In this document: positions 12,366-23,000 of the stretch, piece by piece
Layout of the letters: every line of letters begins with the position of its first letter
Numbering within the stretch: position 1 is the first letter of the stretch
Origin: Sporodiniella umbellata
Lineage: Eukaryota > Mucoromycota > Mucoromycetes > Mucorales > Rhizopodaceae
Assembly: GCA_025677835.1 (NCBI GenBank)
Contig: JAIXMR010000071.1
Location: 62,001-126,000 of the forward strand
Length of the DNA stretch: 64,000 nucleotides
Reading direction: 5' to 3'
The notes under the pieces: generated by a model
Databases searched by the model: none
The model's input: the letters and a program-made list of their open reading frames with translations, nothing else
What the model was told of the DNA's origin: nothing
Translations under genes and position numbers: made by a program

Positions 12366-14526
12366 ATGAATCCGTTAAGACTTTCCACACCTGAAGAGTA
12401 CCGAAAGACTCTTACTCAGCCAGGTACAGATCAAGAATACGATTAGTAGTCTTTTTTTCAAGTAAACATATAACAGTTTTCTTTTTTTTTCTATTTTTGT
12501 TTAGACGCACTTCATGAACCTAGAGTATACCAAGAGGGCATTCTTGAATACATTAACCACGGAGGATCACCATTAGAAGCAGTTAATTTGCTATCGGAAT
12601 CTTACATTGGATTACCTTCTATGATAAATGTCACAGCTAACGCCGCAAAAAGCATCGGGCTTGACAGCAACGACATTTTAAACCAGACTCTTCGAAATCA
12701 GTTTAAGCTTCGATTTGATGTTGATCGTTGTGACCAAGCTTTAAAAAACGAAAGCAGCAAAACCATTGTATCTTGGTTATCAAAAATCATTCCAGATCCT
12801 CATTGGCGACAAACACTATATGATTTGTTTGTACAATACCCTGAATCAGACTACACGAATTTCGCAATTCTTGTAATTTTAATATTTTCCGTTTTTCTCG
12901 TTGGCTTTAACAACTCTATTTTCATAGAAAATTTTTGAGGGAGGATATAGTGAAGAAGTATCTCAACTAAGAACCTCAACTAAATACCTTAAAGTGTTTG
13001 ATGCAATGGTTTCAAGCATGTTAGACGAATTAATTGGTTCAGATGATACGAAATTTGATGATATTGCTCCGCGTTTAGAAGTAAGATAACCTTATTCTTT
13101 TTTTTTTTTAAAAAAAAGCCTACTAATGTATTTCAAATAGAAAATGTGCTGCGGAAGACAGGATCTTTATATGTATACTCAAATATTGTTAAAACGCTTA
13201 GAAAGTGAATCGGGCGACCACTCGTTTTCGCGCGTAACACAGCTATTAGAAAAGTCAGCCGTTGCGAACGGCAATAAAAGCTTTGTTGATTCACTAAAAT
13301 CTCACCAAGAAACTCTTGATATAGCAAAGAAAATAAGCACAATAATTACTAGTCAACGTATTACAGAAGCTGATGTGACAATGGTAATCAAAATATGATA
13401 TTTGTAGCATCAAGCTAATACTGCTTAGCTTAAGGCGCACTATTCTTCTGATACACCTCCACCTGTAAAATATCTTTGCAATTTCGATCTAATAAGTAAC
13501 ATACTCCCTTGTTTTCGTGTCTAAACATATATTCACAAGCTCATCAATAGATCGTTTTTTGCGTATGCTATATGTTCCACACAATGGATCAATCGCCAAG
13601 AATGACATTGCAAACAACATTATATATTTAATTGCTTATGCTACTAACGTTAACGACAATTATCCAATGAATGTAAGTAAAAGCCTGAACAGGGAAATCA
13701 ATTAATGGCCAATGTTTCTTAGGTACAAAAGCCAAAAATTGCAGAGACTCAAGATATTCTCAAAAATCTTTACGTGATACTATCTATCAAAACTCCTCTG
13801 GGATGCGTTAGTGGAACGCTCAAATATGTAACCGAAGCTATTAAGCAGCCTGTGGCAGCCGTGGGCGTGTTACTTTGGATTGAGTATATGGCTCTCGAGA
13901 CGAGTTATTTTGAGACTTATTTCCGAACAACAGAGAAACCTGCTCTCCTCATTATATTGGATGCTATATCCAGCCTACATAAACTACAACACCCTGTAAT
14001 ATTTGGAATCATCAAAAGGTGTATCAAACACAAATATCCTGGGTTTGCTCCAGAAATACAGATGACCCTACAAAAGTTTTGGGCAGATTGTTTGCTTTAT
14101 CTAGTTCAGTTGAATTACGTTCTTCCTGTGTTAAAATACATAGCTGATGAAGGTGCGGAATTGGATGCAAGTGTAACAAACTATTTTGTGAAAAGGGTAA
14201 GATATATATGCCATTGTAGCAAGTTTTTATTAAATGTGTCTCTTTGTAATAGCTTCTTGCATTAGCCACTCCTCCCTATAGTGTTGAGCTGGTCGAACAT
14301 GTGCTAAATATAGTTGATACTTTGGGTGAGAATTTAGCACTGGTCAAGGACGCCCAAGCTGTTTTAAAAGAGTTTTTTAGTAAGTTCGGAGAAAAAACAA
14401 GATGAAGAGAGGTTACTGACTCTTTTTTTGTTTTTTTGTTTCTTTTTTGTAATAGACGAAGTGCTATCTGGTCCTTTTCCGATAAAGCAGGAATTAAAAC
14501 AAAAAATGGAAAGCTTTGCTAAATAA
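12366..14526 (+). CDS. NELFCD: NELF-C/D (TH1) homologue, negative elongation factor subunit
   Basis: Nine exons, 12366-12423, 12505-12872, 12928-13080, 13141-13383, 13429-13495, 13551-13672, 13723-14196, 14253-14379 and 14456-14526, close in phase and give 560 residues, near the roughly 580-590 of animal NELF-C/D. Family landmarks run in order: PHWRQTLYDLFVQYPES in the N-terminal third, then DPPP-like DTPPPVKYL, YLIAYAT, PVAAVGVLLWIEY, LHPVIFGIIKR-like helices and YVLPVLKYIADEG near the C-terminus. In animals this protein is the core of the NELF complex, which holds RNA polymerase II in promoter-proximal pausing. Yeasts lack NELF, so a fungal copy is notable. Whether it pauses polymerase here is inference. 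Introns 3 and 5 show CTAA branch points. Confidence 0.9.
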
Positions 14527-14856
14527 AAAATTTGTATCCCATCTTTCAATTGGCCTCTAAACCAACCTTGAGAGGTGGTAGTGTATCTTTTAGAAAAAAT
14601 GAATAAATAAATCAACAGAAAACTTCACACCATCTTTTTTTGCACTGAAAACAAAAAAGACTACAAAAGCTAAACAAATTTTGGAAAAAGCCAAAAAAAA
14701 AAAAAAAAAAACTATAACTTTGTGTTTCGACACCCTCCCATTATTTTGCTTCTTTAGAAAAGAAGGTAGAAGTATGGAGTTAAATAGGCGGCACACCGTA
14801 TACTTTGAATTGGAGTTGAATCAAATTGTTTTTGGTCGGAGCTCATGATTGGAAGG

Positions 14857-15165
14857 TTATTTACAAACCTTTGGTGTTTTTATTCGTTTTTCAGTAACGC
14901 GTTTTTGCAGGTCTCTAATGAACCTCTTTGAGTTGGCTTGCAAATTGCATTTTATCGGATTTTTGAGTTTGATCCAAAGTCCGTTTAGGGAGTCCACACT
15001 TTTGCTTCTCTTTGAAGTGTCTCGATCGAAATGTTCTATTTGGTATCTAAGACAAATTGTTGGTATGGAATCATTTTGATGTTCTTCCAAAGTTGTAGTG
15101 GTTGCATTAGCACTACGGCATGGTTGTTGTTCAATGATCAAAACGACTTGACATATTTTTTCCAT
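14857..15165 (-). CDS. Hypothetical 102-residue protein
   Basis: A single open frame from an ATG at 15165 reads toward NELF-C/D. Its composition is protein-like, with a Ser/Thr-rich start and a strongly basic second half ending in KRVTEKRIKTPKVCK. No domain is recognised. It ends near a possible GTTTGT donor, so it may be one exon of a longer gene. The opposite strand is also open over part of the same stretch (14849-15079) but looks less like protein. It lies between the convergent end of NELF-C/D and the promoter of MVP1. Confidence 0.35.
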   Translation of the reverse strand: MEKICQVVLIIEQQPCRSANATTTTLEEHQNDSIPTICLRYQIEHFDRDTSKRSKSVDSLNGLWIKLKNPIKCNLQANSKRFIRDLQKRVTEKRIKTPKVCK

Positions 15166-15358
15166 ACTGTATGGCTCACATGAAAGCTAACAGGAGTTAA
15201 GTTAGATCCGACTCATCTTTGTTTTTTTTTTTTTTTTCGTAAAAACATCAGTTTCCATAGGCTTGACTGCACTTAAAAACATTAGTCTGATCATTTGACT
15301 TTTAATACACTCGGAATAATGTTTGCATTTTTCTTCTAAAAAAAGTACTTGAAAAAAC

Positions 15359-17707
15359 ATGCTACATGAGGATGACGATCCTCTTTCAAATTCCCTTTTT
15401 GAAAGTACATCGAGTCACTTTCTAGAAAATACTATGTCGACTACAATGTTCAGTTCACACTATGAAGAAGATCCCTGGGGTAGTAGCTTTGCTGCTCCCT
15501 CTCATGTCTCGGGAATCAGTAGATCATTTACGGCTCCTAGCTTTGCTCCATCCCAACCAGTTTACACCACCTCTGATGTGGCGGATAAAGCGCCCCTGAC
15601 AGAAAAAAAAGTGGAGTATACTACAAGCACGATACTGAGTAATTAGTAGAGTTTGCTCAATAGGTATTTCTAACACTTTTATAGACGGAATTCGACTGCC
15701 TGCTATCTATGATTCTTTATACTCAAAGTACCAACGCTCTAATCAAGTATCTTTGACAGCTTTGAACAATGTTATATCCAAAGGCAAAATATCTGCCAGC
15801 CAAATTGAAAAAGTAATATAAAAAATATTAGAGGAACAAACACCCCGAGTTCAATTCATCTTTAATAATAGATTATGCGGATTATAATACCCAATGGGGT
15901 ATCGTATGTAACTCAGTCTGAATTCAATACGGCCATTGCTTTACTGGCTTGTGCACAAAACAAACTTGGTAACTACAAATGGCGAGTGCTTTGTTGTTTT
16001 TGTTGCTTTTTTTTAGTGTTTATTTAACGAACAAACGATGTGTTATAGAGATATCTTTGGATTCTTTGAATCGAAACAAAAGCTGTAAAGTAAACAACAC
16101 TTGTTTTTTTTTTACAGTAGTTACTAAAAAAACAGCCAACGTTTAGATTTGCCAGAGCCTAGTATTTTGATTGAAAATGAACAAACAAAACCTACGGGTC
16201 TTATTAACCCTGCCTACCCTGGAATGGTGAAGGAATCTAACAAAAAAAAGGACGATAAATCATCATTAGATACCCAACGTTGGTTTGAAAATGTAGAAGA
16301 AATAACTATCACAGTTGCACCTGAGAGAGAGGGATTCTTTTTTAAGCATGTAAACTATATTGTCACAAGCGAGAAAAGATCTTCAATTGTTTTAAGAAGA
16401 TATAGCGACTTTTGGTGGCTTTGGGAAGTATTGTTAAAAAGGTACCCATTTAGAGCCTTGCCCGGTTTACCGCCTAAAAAACTAGGAGGAAGTAAGTTTA
16501 TTATTTAAAAAAGAATAAAGAATGAAGATATCTTTTCCTAATCGTTGACAATAGGAGACACAGTATTTTTGGAGAAGAGGCGAAAAGGACTGTCAAGGTT
16601 TTTGAATGCTGTGATTCGCCATCCTGTACTACGTCAAGATGAAGTGGTGTCTAAATTTTTAACTGAGCCTTCTGAATTATCGAATTGGCGCAAACAAAAC
16701 CCGCCTAACTTGGATGAAGAGTTCAAAAGAAAAAGGAGCCAATATTCAGTTGAGCAGTTATTGGCAATTATTCCAAAAAGTTTGGATGAACAGCTAGAAA
16801 AAACTAGAAAGCGAATCTCTATGGCTATCAGTCACTATATTAATCTTTCTTTGATTATGGAGAGACTTATTCGTCGTATGCACAGCCAAGCTGCAGATTT
16901 TTCAAGATATTCGATTGCTTTAAAGTAAAAAAAAAAAAAAGAAAAAGAAGCAGAATTAGCATGGCGTTACTAATTGAAATCTTTTTCTTTTCTTAAGCTC
17001 ACTAGCAGAGGCTGAATTAAGATATCATGCCGGGGAATGTGTAAATTGCCAATGTGTCGTTAAAGGCTACGAAAGTGTTGCAAAACATATGCAAAGTGAA
17101 AGCAACATACTAGAAAGTCAGGTAGATTGACAAAAAAAAAAGTGTATGAGGCTAACTATCGTAATAAGGTCGGGAATGCGATGGATGGAGTACTGGAAAA
17201 TTTAAAAAGCTTTAGAGACTTGTTGGCCTCATATAGGGTAAGTAAATTTGTAGGTAATATAGGTCTGTTGATTATATATTTTATAAAGGACATGGAAGAA
17301 AGAAAGGACAAAACACCATCATCGCAGGTGGATGTGATCAAAAAGCGCGTATCCGTAAACAGAGTCAAAATAAGTCAAAACAAGAGCATTTCTGGTCTAG
17401 AATCAGAGACTGAAAGACTAGGGGAGCTTTTAAGGGCTGTAAGTTTTACACAGGTATCTGAAATGTACCTAAAAAGTGGTTTTAGGATGAGATAGAGTTA
17501 TCTTTACAGCAGGATAGACATGTTTTTATTCGGTATTGTATGTGGTCTGAGATGATCTTTATTCACAAACAGCAAGCATCTATTTCTGTTCTATATCAAA
17601 ACTATGCCAAGGATGCGATTCACTTTTCAAAGTCAAGTGTTAGAAACTGGCAGGAATTAGAAGACTCCGTACTCGATATGCCCACTGATATACGCCTATT
17701 TGAATAA
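15359..17707 (+). CDS. MVP1: Sorting nexin MVP1/SNX8-like (PX-BAR)
   Basis: Ten exons: 15359-15638, 15685-15812, 15872-15968, 16049-16084, 16147-16491, 16555-16924, 16998-17121, 17151-17237, 17289-17438 and 17486-17707. They give about 612 residues in phase. The N-terminus is acidic and Ser/Pro-rich and is followed by an EH-like helical stretch. The PX domain (roughly 185-300) shows LRRYSDFWWLW and ALPGLPPKK, the phosphoinositide-binding signature. The C-terminal 300 residues form a helical BAR region with HMQSESNILE and RDLLASYR. MVP1 and SNX8 bind PI3P on endosomes and promote endosome-to-Golgi retrieval and tubule scission. One junction is odd: between exons 7 and 8 a 29-bp intron is needed to avoid an in-frame TGA and change frame beside an A10 run, so this intron may be mis-assembled. 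Confidence 0.88.
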
Positions 17708-17858
17708 TACTTGAATGGTGTATTTTTAAAATTTTCCGATTTAATATAAGACTTAGACAAGCTTTTTTCTTTTGTTTTGCCTTTTTTCATTTAATTTCAT
17801 CCATTCATTTCATTCATTCTCTTTATTTCCCCTTGTTTTTTTTTTCTATCTAAACGTT

Positions 17859-19046
17859 ATGGTATGGGGCAGGACAGAGCAACAACAACCCCCTATTATT
17901 GTGATTGATCCTAACCAGACTAATAAAACAACAAGGAGTTTTCTTGCTTGTCCACAGCTAATCTATGATAGTCCCTTATTATCGACCATATCGTTCTCGT
18001 CGTCTTGCTCGTCTTTAAACAGTATACAAACAACACAAACTAAACAGACAGATTTCGCTGAATTATCAGCTATAAACAAACAGGCGTTTCAAATAGAAGA
18101 GCTTCGCCAAGACGTCATGAAACTAAATCAAAAATACGTACAGCAAATTGAAAGGTTTCAGGAAGTAGAACAACAAAAAGCTCAAGTTGAAAATGAGCTA
18201 GAAGATTTATCGCGTAGTCTCTTTGAACAGGCCAACGCTATGGTATCACAGGAGAAAAAAACACGCTTTGCGATAGAGCGAAAATTAGTATACACGCAAA
18301 AAGAGTTGATGGCTGTACGAGAAGAGCTTGAAAATGAAAAGGCACAGTTTAAAGAACTAACAAACAAGCTAGAAGAACATGAAAAAAACGATGCGCCATC
18401 AATTAAGAGTCAAATATTACCGATAGATGTAGTAGATCGAGGATGGCAAGACATGTTTAAAGTTTTTATCAAAGCTGCACCCGGTACCTCAATTGATTTG
18501 CTTCATCGGGTTTCTTTTCTAAAGTTATGTTTCCATATGGATGTTCAACCTTGTTTACGCTCTGGAGCAGGCTTTTCAAGATTAACAGTGAAAAAACTAC
18601 TGGAATTTCTTATCCACCAATCTTGCTTTATCGAGCATGCTACTTCTTTTCAAATACAATACCAAGAGTCGGTTCGACGTATATCATTTGCCGCAAAATT
18701 CCGCTCAAGTCCTGGACATCAGTGTTATGGGTGTAACTCCAAATTAGATAAGCAAGAAAGTATATTTCGATTCAAGCTAAAAGAGCAAGATACTGATTGG
18801 CAGTATATTGATAGAGCCTGTAGAAATAGATTAGTAGCTGTTTGCAACTTTTATACTTTTGTAAGGCATGTACAGCTTGGTCTCCAAATATCAAGAACAG
18901 TAGATAGCTTATTCAAAGAGTGTTTTAAACTAAGACTCGCTATGTTTTATGCAAGATCAGGAGTCTGTGCACTCTACTCAGAAAACACTGAAACATTCTT
19001 GGAAAAGATGGCTTTGCAAAAATCAAATAATAAAAGGCTCAAATGA
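17859..19046 (+). CDS. SEC2: Sec2/Rabin8-family Rab guanine nucleotide exchange factor
   Basis: A single exon of 395 residues starting at MVWGRTEQ. The frame is open further upstream to 17772, but that part is a pyrimidine-rich Phe/Ser run without protein character and is taken as 5' UTR. Residues about 70-177 form a long parallel coiled coil containing LSRSLFEQANAMVSQEKK, the Sec2 GEF signature that opens Sec4/Rab8. The C-terminal domain (about 195-375) carries Cys289-x2-Cys292 and then RLVAVCNFYTFVRHVQLGL, closely resembling the end of animal Rabin8 and GRAB. Sec2 activates Sec4 on secretory vesicles for polarised exocytosis. The animal-type C-terminus makes this protein closer in layout to Rabin8 than to yeast Sec2. 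Confidence 0.88.
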   Translation: MVWGRTEQQQPPIIVIDPNQTNKTTRSFLACPQLIYDSPLLSTISFSSSCSSLNSIQTTQTKQTDFAELSAINKQAFQIEELRQDVMKLNQKYVQQIERFQEVEQQKAQVENELEDLSRSLFEQANAMVSQEKKTRFAIERKLVYTQKELMAVREELENEKAQFKELTNKLEEHEKNDAPSIKSQILPIDVVDRGWQDMFKVFIKAAPGTSIDLLHRVSFLKLCFHMDVQPCLRSGAGFSRLTVKKLLEFLIHQSCFIEHATSFQIQYQESVRRISFAAKFRSSPGHQCYGCNSKLDKQESIFRFKLKEQDTDWQYIDRACRNRLVAVCNFYTFVRHVQLGLQISRTVDSLFKECFKLRLAMFYARSGVCALYSENTETFLEKMALQKSNNKRLK

Positions 19047-20040
19047 GACATAAAAAAATGCTCCCCAAGACAGTTCTAAAAACGTATAATAGACTGACAA
19101 ATTTTTTTTGGTCTTTAAAGTCAAAGTTAAATTATAAAAGCTGATTGAGTTTACCGAATTTGTAAAAATATGTAAAAGCTGCACATTGAAAAGCATCAAT
19201 TAGAGTTATGTTTTACTAGTGTTTGGCTTTAGGAACATCAACTTTGGCAGCCCTTTGGGGTTTTTATGCAGGAACCTTTGAAGCTTAGTTTTACCTTCAA
19301 AACAAATACTTACGAAACTGTCAGTATGCAATCTCTTTTTGTCTTCTGAACCAACGTCATAAATAAGTTTTCTGTTAAATATATATTAATCTTTAAGCTT
19401 TCCGGACCAAAATACTAATCATGAAAGTGTTTTTTGTTTTATATTTAACTACGCAGAACTTTAACATAAGAGTACATACAATGTGTTTATGGGTGCTGTT
19501 GTAAGAGTGAGTCGGTCAATATACAGAGGTTTCAATTGAGTCAACGACATAAAGATATAGTACATCATTCATATGAAAGAAGTTCTTTCTAGTTTGAGTT
19601 GCTTGAGCTACTTTAGAAAAAAAAAGAAAAAGAAAAAGAAAAAAGTCTAGAGATAAGTAGCTTTTCAACCAAAAAGTAAAGTTAATAAAGTGCATCGATA
19701 TTCACGTGTGCATTTTCATACACATGTATCTTTGACGTAGTGTATTTTCAGGCCAATCAATAGAATAGCGTTTTCTAAAAAAAACACGCGGAAATCAAAT
19801 TCTCCTGTATTTTATTTGGTACAGTTGCTAGTCATATTTTATTTTTTCTTCGTGTTTTTTTTTCCCTTTTTTTTCTTGCAAAAAAAAAAGCACAACTATA
19901 CTAAACAAAGAGAGAAGGAAAAAAAGAAAAAAGAAAACCAAAGAACGAAGAAAGGAACCTGTTGCTAAAAAGTAATGAGCATCTGAATCTAAATTGACTT
20001 TCTGACTTTTCTACAATAGTTAATTTAATACGAAAAAGTA
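19047..20040. other. Intergenic region upstream of NOT1
   Basis: No gene is visible. Around 19850-19970 a C/T-rich tract is followed by a G/A-rich tract (AGAAAAAG-type repeats), a pattern common in fungal promoters and 5' leaders. A short (AAAAAG)n run lies near 19620-19650. An AG at about 20020, just before the NOT1 ATG, could be the acceptor of a leader intron. Confidence 0.5.
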
Positions 20041-23000
20041 ATGACAGAGTAAGGATGACACGTGAATTTCTCTCTTGACAATATTTAACTTTGAAATCAT
20101 AGCAATAGAGATGCTGAACATAGCGAAGGTCGCGTTTGTAAATTAGTTTTGGAAGGAGGTTACGAATGTTGCAACTCTATCAGCCAAATTCAAGAACTAC
20201 TTTCAACAGTTCCCAACATCACAGAAAAAGAAGTGGCAGAGACTATTGGATGCATGGCAAGAACACATACCAACATGACAGGAGTGGGCTCTACTACAAA
20301 CGAGCCCACTTGGAATATAGACAACTTTGTCTTGGCTGTTACTGAAAAAGTATATAGATACTTACATCAAAAAAAAAAAAAACACGTAATCTCATTTACA
20401 CTTGACAAATCATAGAATCCTACCTTAGATTGGGCACATGTATTTCAGGAGTTAGACTACGAACACTTTTTTCTTTATGACTCAAAGGGTCTTGATATCT
20501 TAGTTGCTGCATGGCGCTGTAATAAGGTGATTTTTATATATAGTGTGTGAGGCTTGTTATTTATTTGTTTATAGGGAGAGGAGCATTTCCCCATAGGCTT
20601 ATTTTTTGGACAATGGAAGAATTTAAAGGGTCAGTTAAGTGCGTTGTATCAAATGGTTAATGTTCCTATCGATGCCATCGACATACCTTCATGCTCAAAA
20701 AGAAAAGTGATTGAAACAGTTGATTTTACTGGATCAAGTGCTGCCAATAGAGCGCTTGCTGCCCAACTTGTAAAAGAGCAGCTTAACTCTTTAGACTTGA
20801 TTGAATGTATTATCAAATTAGCAAATACTGCAGTTGTAGACGATGTTAAGGTCTTCTTGGAAATGATGATAAATAAGAGCCCTGAACTTGTATTTATGGG
20901 ATTATTACAAATAGATGTAAGGGAATAATGCTTGTAATAGTAAATACTCATTTTATCTATTTGAAGCCTATTGCCAACAAAATACATGAAGATCTGTTTG
21001 CAAGGCTTATTGTATACTATTTTACCGGAAACCCAAGTAGTGTATTTGTTTTTACCAAGTTTTGGGAATCCAAGCCAGAGCTGTTTAGAAAAAATATAGT
21101 AGAGCTGTACAGTAATGACTTCACAGCATTAGCCAGAATTTTGGCTTTTGTTCATGAGTTGAAGGTAAGAAGAGAACACTGAAAAAAAATTATAAACATT
21201 AATATTACTGGCCCAGATTTTACCTGAAATTGTCAACCACCGACCTTTTATATTTGCAATTGATTTAGCTGCATTAGCGTCACGCTTAGATTATATGAAC
21301 CTTGAAACATGGATATATGAGAAAGTGAAAGAGCACGGCGCGACATTTTGTACAGCTTGCTTAGCTCTTTTGGGTACCAAATTAGAAGATGAACTATCAA
21401 GAAAAGAGCTTCAGTCAACCCCATCCACAATTCCAATGCCTATGGAAGTCGTAAATGTGCTTGTGAATGCACTTGCTGAAAGGTACTAGATTGCTTCTAA
21501 CGTTTTACTTGAAAAAAAAAAAAAAAAAATAACGTCTTGCCTATAGCAAAAATCTCTTGGGAACGAAAGAGTTGCAGATGTTCAACAAAATTCAGTCTGA
21601 ATACAGCATATTAGGTCAGAATGGGACTAACTCAGCTGGAGTGGATACTGCCAGAAAAGCGCCTACAACAAATGAGCCTGTAATGGCATTCAAAAAAGAC
21701 ATTGAGACTGAGGCAAACTCTTACTATGAAAGAATCTACAGTGGGGATCTTACAATTGAAGAGTTGATAGAAAAGCTTCGAAGCCTCAATCAATCAAAAA
21801 ATCCCCGAGAAAAGGATATATATAGCTGTATGATTCACAACTTGTTAGACGAGTACAAATTTTTTGACAAATACCCAGAGAAAGAGCTCGCTATCACTAG
21901 CATTCTATTTGGTCAGTTAATCCAACACCGGCTGTTTTCGTATGCATCTTTAGGCGTAGCTTTGCGTCATGTACTCGATGCCTTGACCGACGAACATGTA
22001 CCAAAACTGTACAGGTTTGGTTTGTCAGCACTTGCCCAGTTTCAATCTCGTTTGCCAGAATGGCCACAATACTGTTTCCATCTAACGCAGATACCAGCAC
22101 TTCAATTAACAAACCCCGAAATTGTCAGCCTGGCTAAATCAGCCATTCAGATAGGCAGACTTCAGGGACAGAAAGCATCTCAACCCAGCACTATGGAAGG
22201 TCAGGTACCAATCCATTTACCGTCTGCATCCACATCCACCAACGTTTCCCATGAAAAACTAAAACTCAATGCGTCAGCACAGTTAGCTGTATTCACAGCT
22301 ATAAGCATACCAAAGATATCAAAAGAAAAAAACAAAGAAGCTGTTTACGAAAACCCTAACGAGGCAACTCAAGACAAAATCCTGTTTATCATTAACAATC
22401 TTGCCCACAACAATTTAGAAGACAAAATGGCCGACCTTAAAAGCATTTTGAAGCAGACTGCTTATTCTTGGTTCAGTAATTATCTAGTTGTAAAACGAGC
22501 AAGCATAGAGCCCAACTACCACACCCTTTATTTACTACTATTGAGCTCAATTGGTAGTAAACTTTTGTATCAACACGTACTTAAAGAAACGCTATCAAAC
22601 ATCAAAATTCTATTGAACTCTGAAAATACTGTGTCTTCCTCAACTGAACGCTCTTTACTAAAAAACTTGGGGGCTTGGCTTGGTGGAATGACTTTAGCTC
22701 AAAATAAGCCTATTAAGCAAAAATACATTGCTCTAAAAGAGCTCCTTCTTGAAGGCTATGATACTAGTCGCCTTATAGTGATTATTCCGTTCGTTTGCAA
22801 GGTTTTAGAACAAGGAAAAAGGAACACTGTTTTTGTACCACCCAACCCTTGGCTCATGGCTGTTTTAAAGCTCCTTGTTGAGCTTTACCAAAATGCGGAT
22901 TTGAAGCTCAATCTGAAGTTTGAAATTGAAGTTCTTTGCAAAACTTTGGCCATAGAGCTAAGTTCAATTGAACCTACCGCAACACTCAAAAAACGAAAAC

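Noticed and set aside
14849..15079. + strand ORF opposite the hypothetical 102-residue gene
   Set aside because: Composition is that of a reverse-strand shadow (Phe/Leu/Arg-rich) with no family pattern; the - strand reading looks more like protein.
17772..17858. N-terminal extension of the Sec2-like protein
   Set aside because: The extra 29 codons are a translated pyrimidine tract (Phe, Ser, Leu, His) and lie in the expected 5' leader. The ATG at 17859 is preferred.
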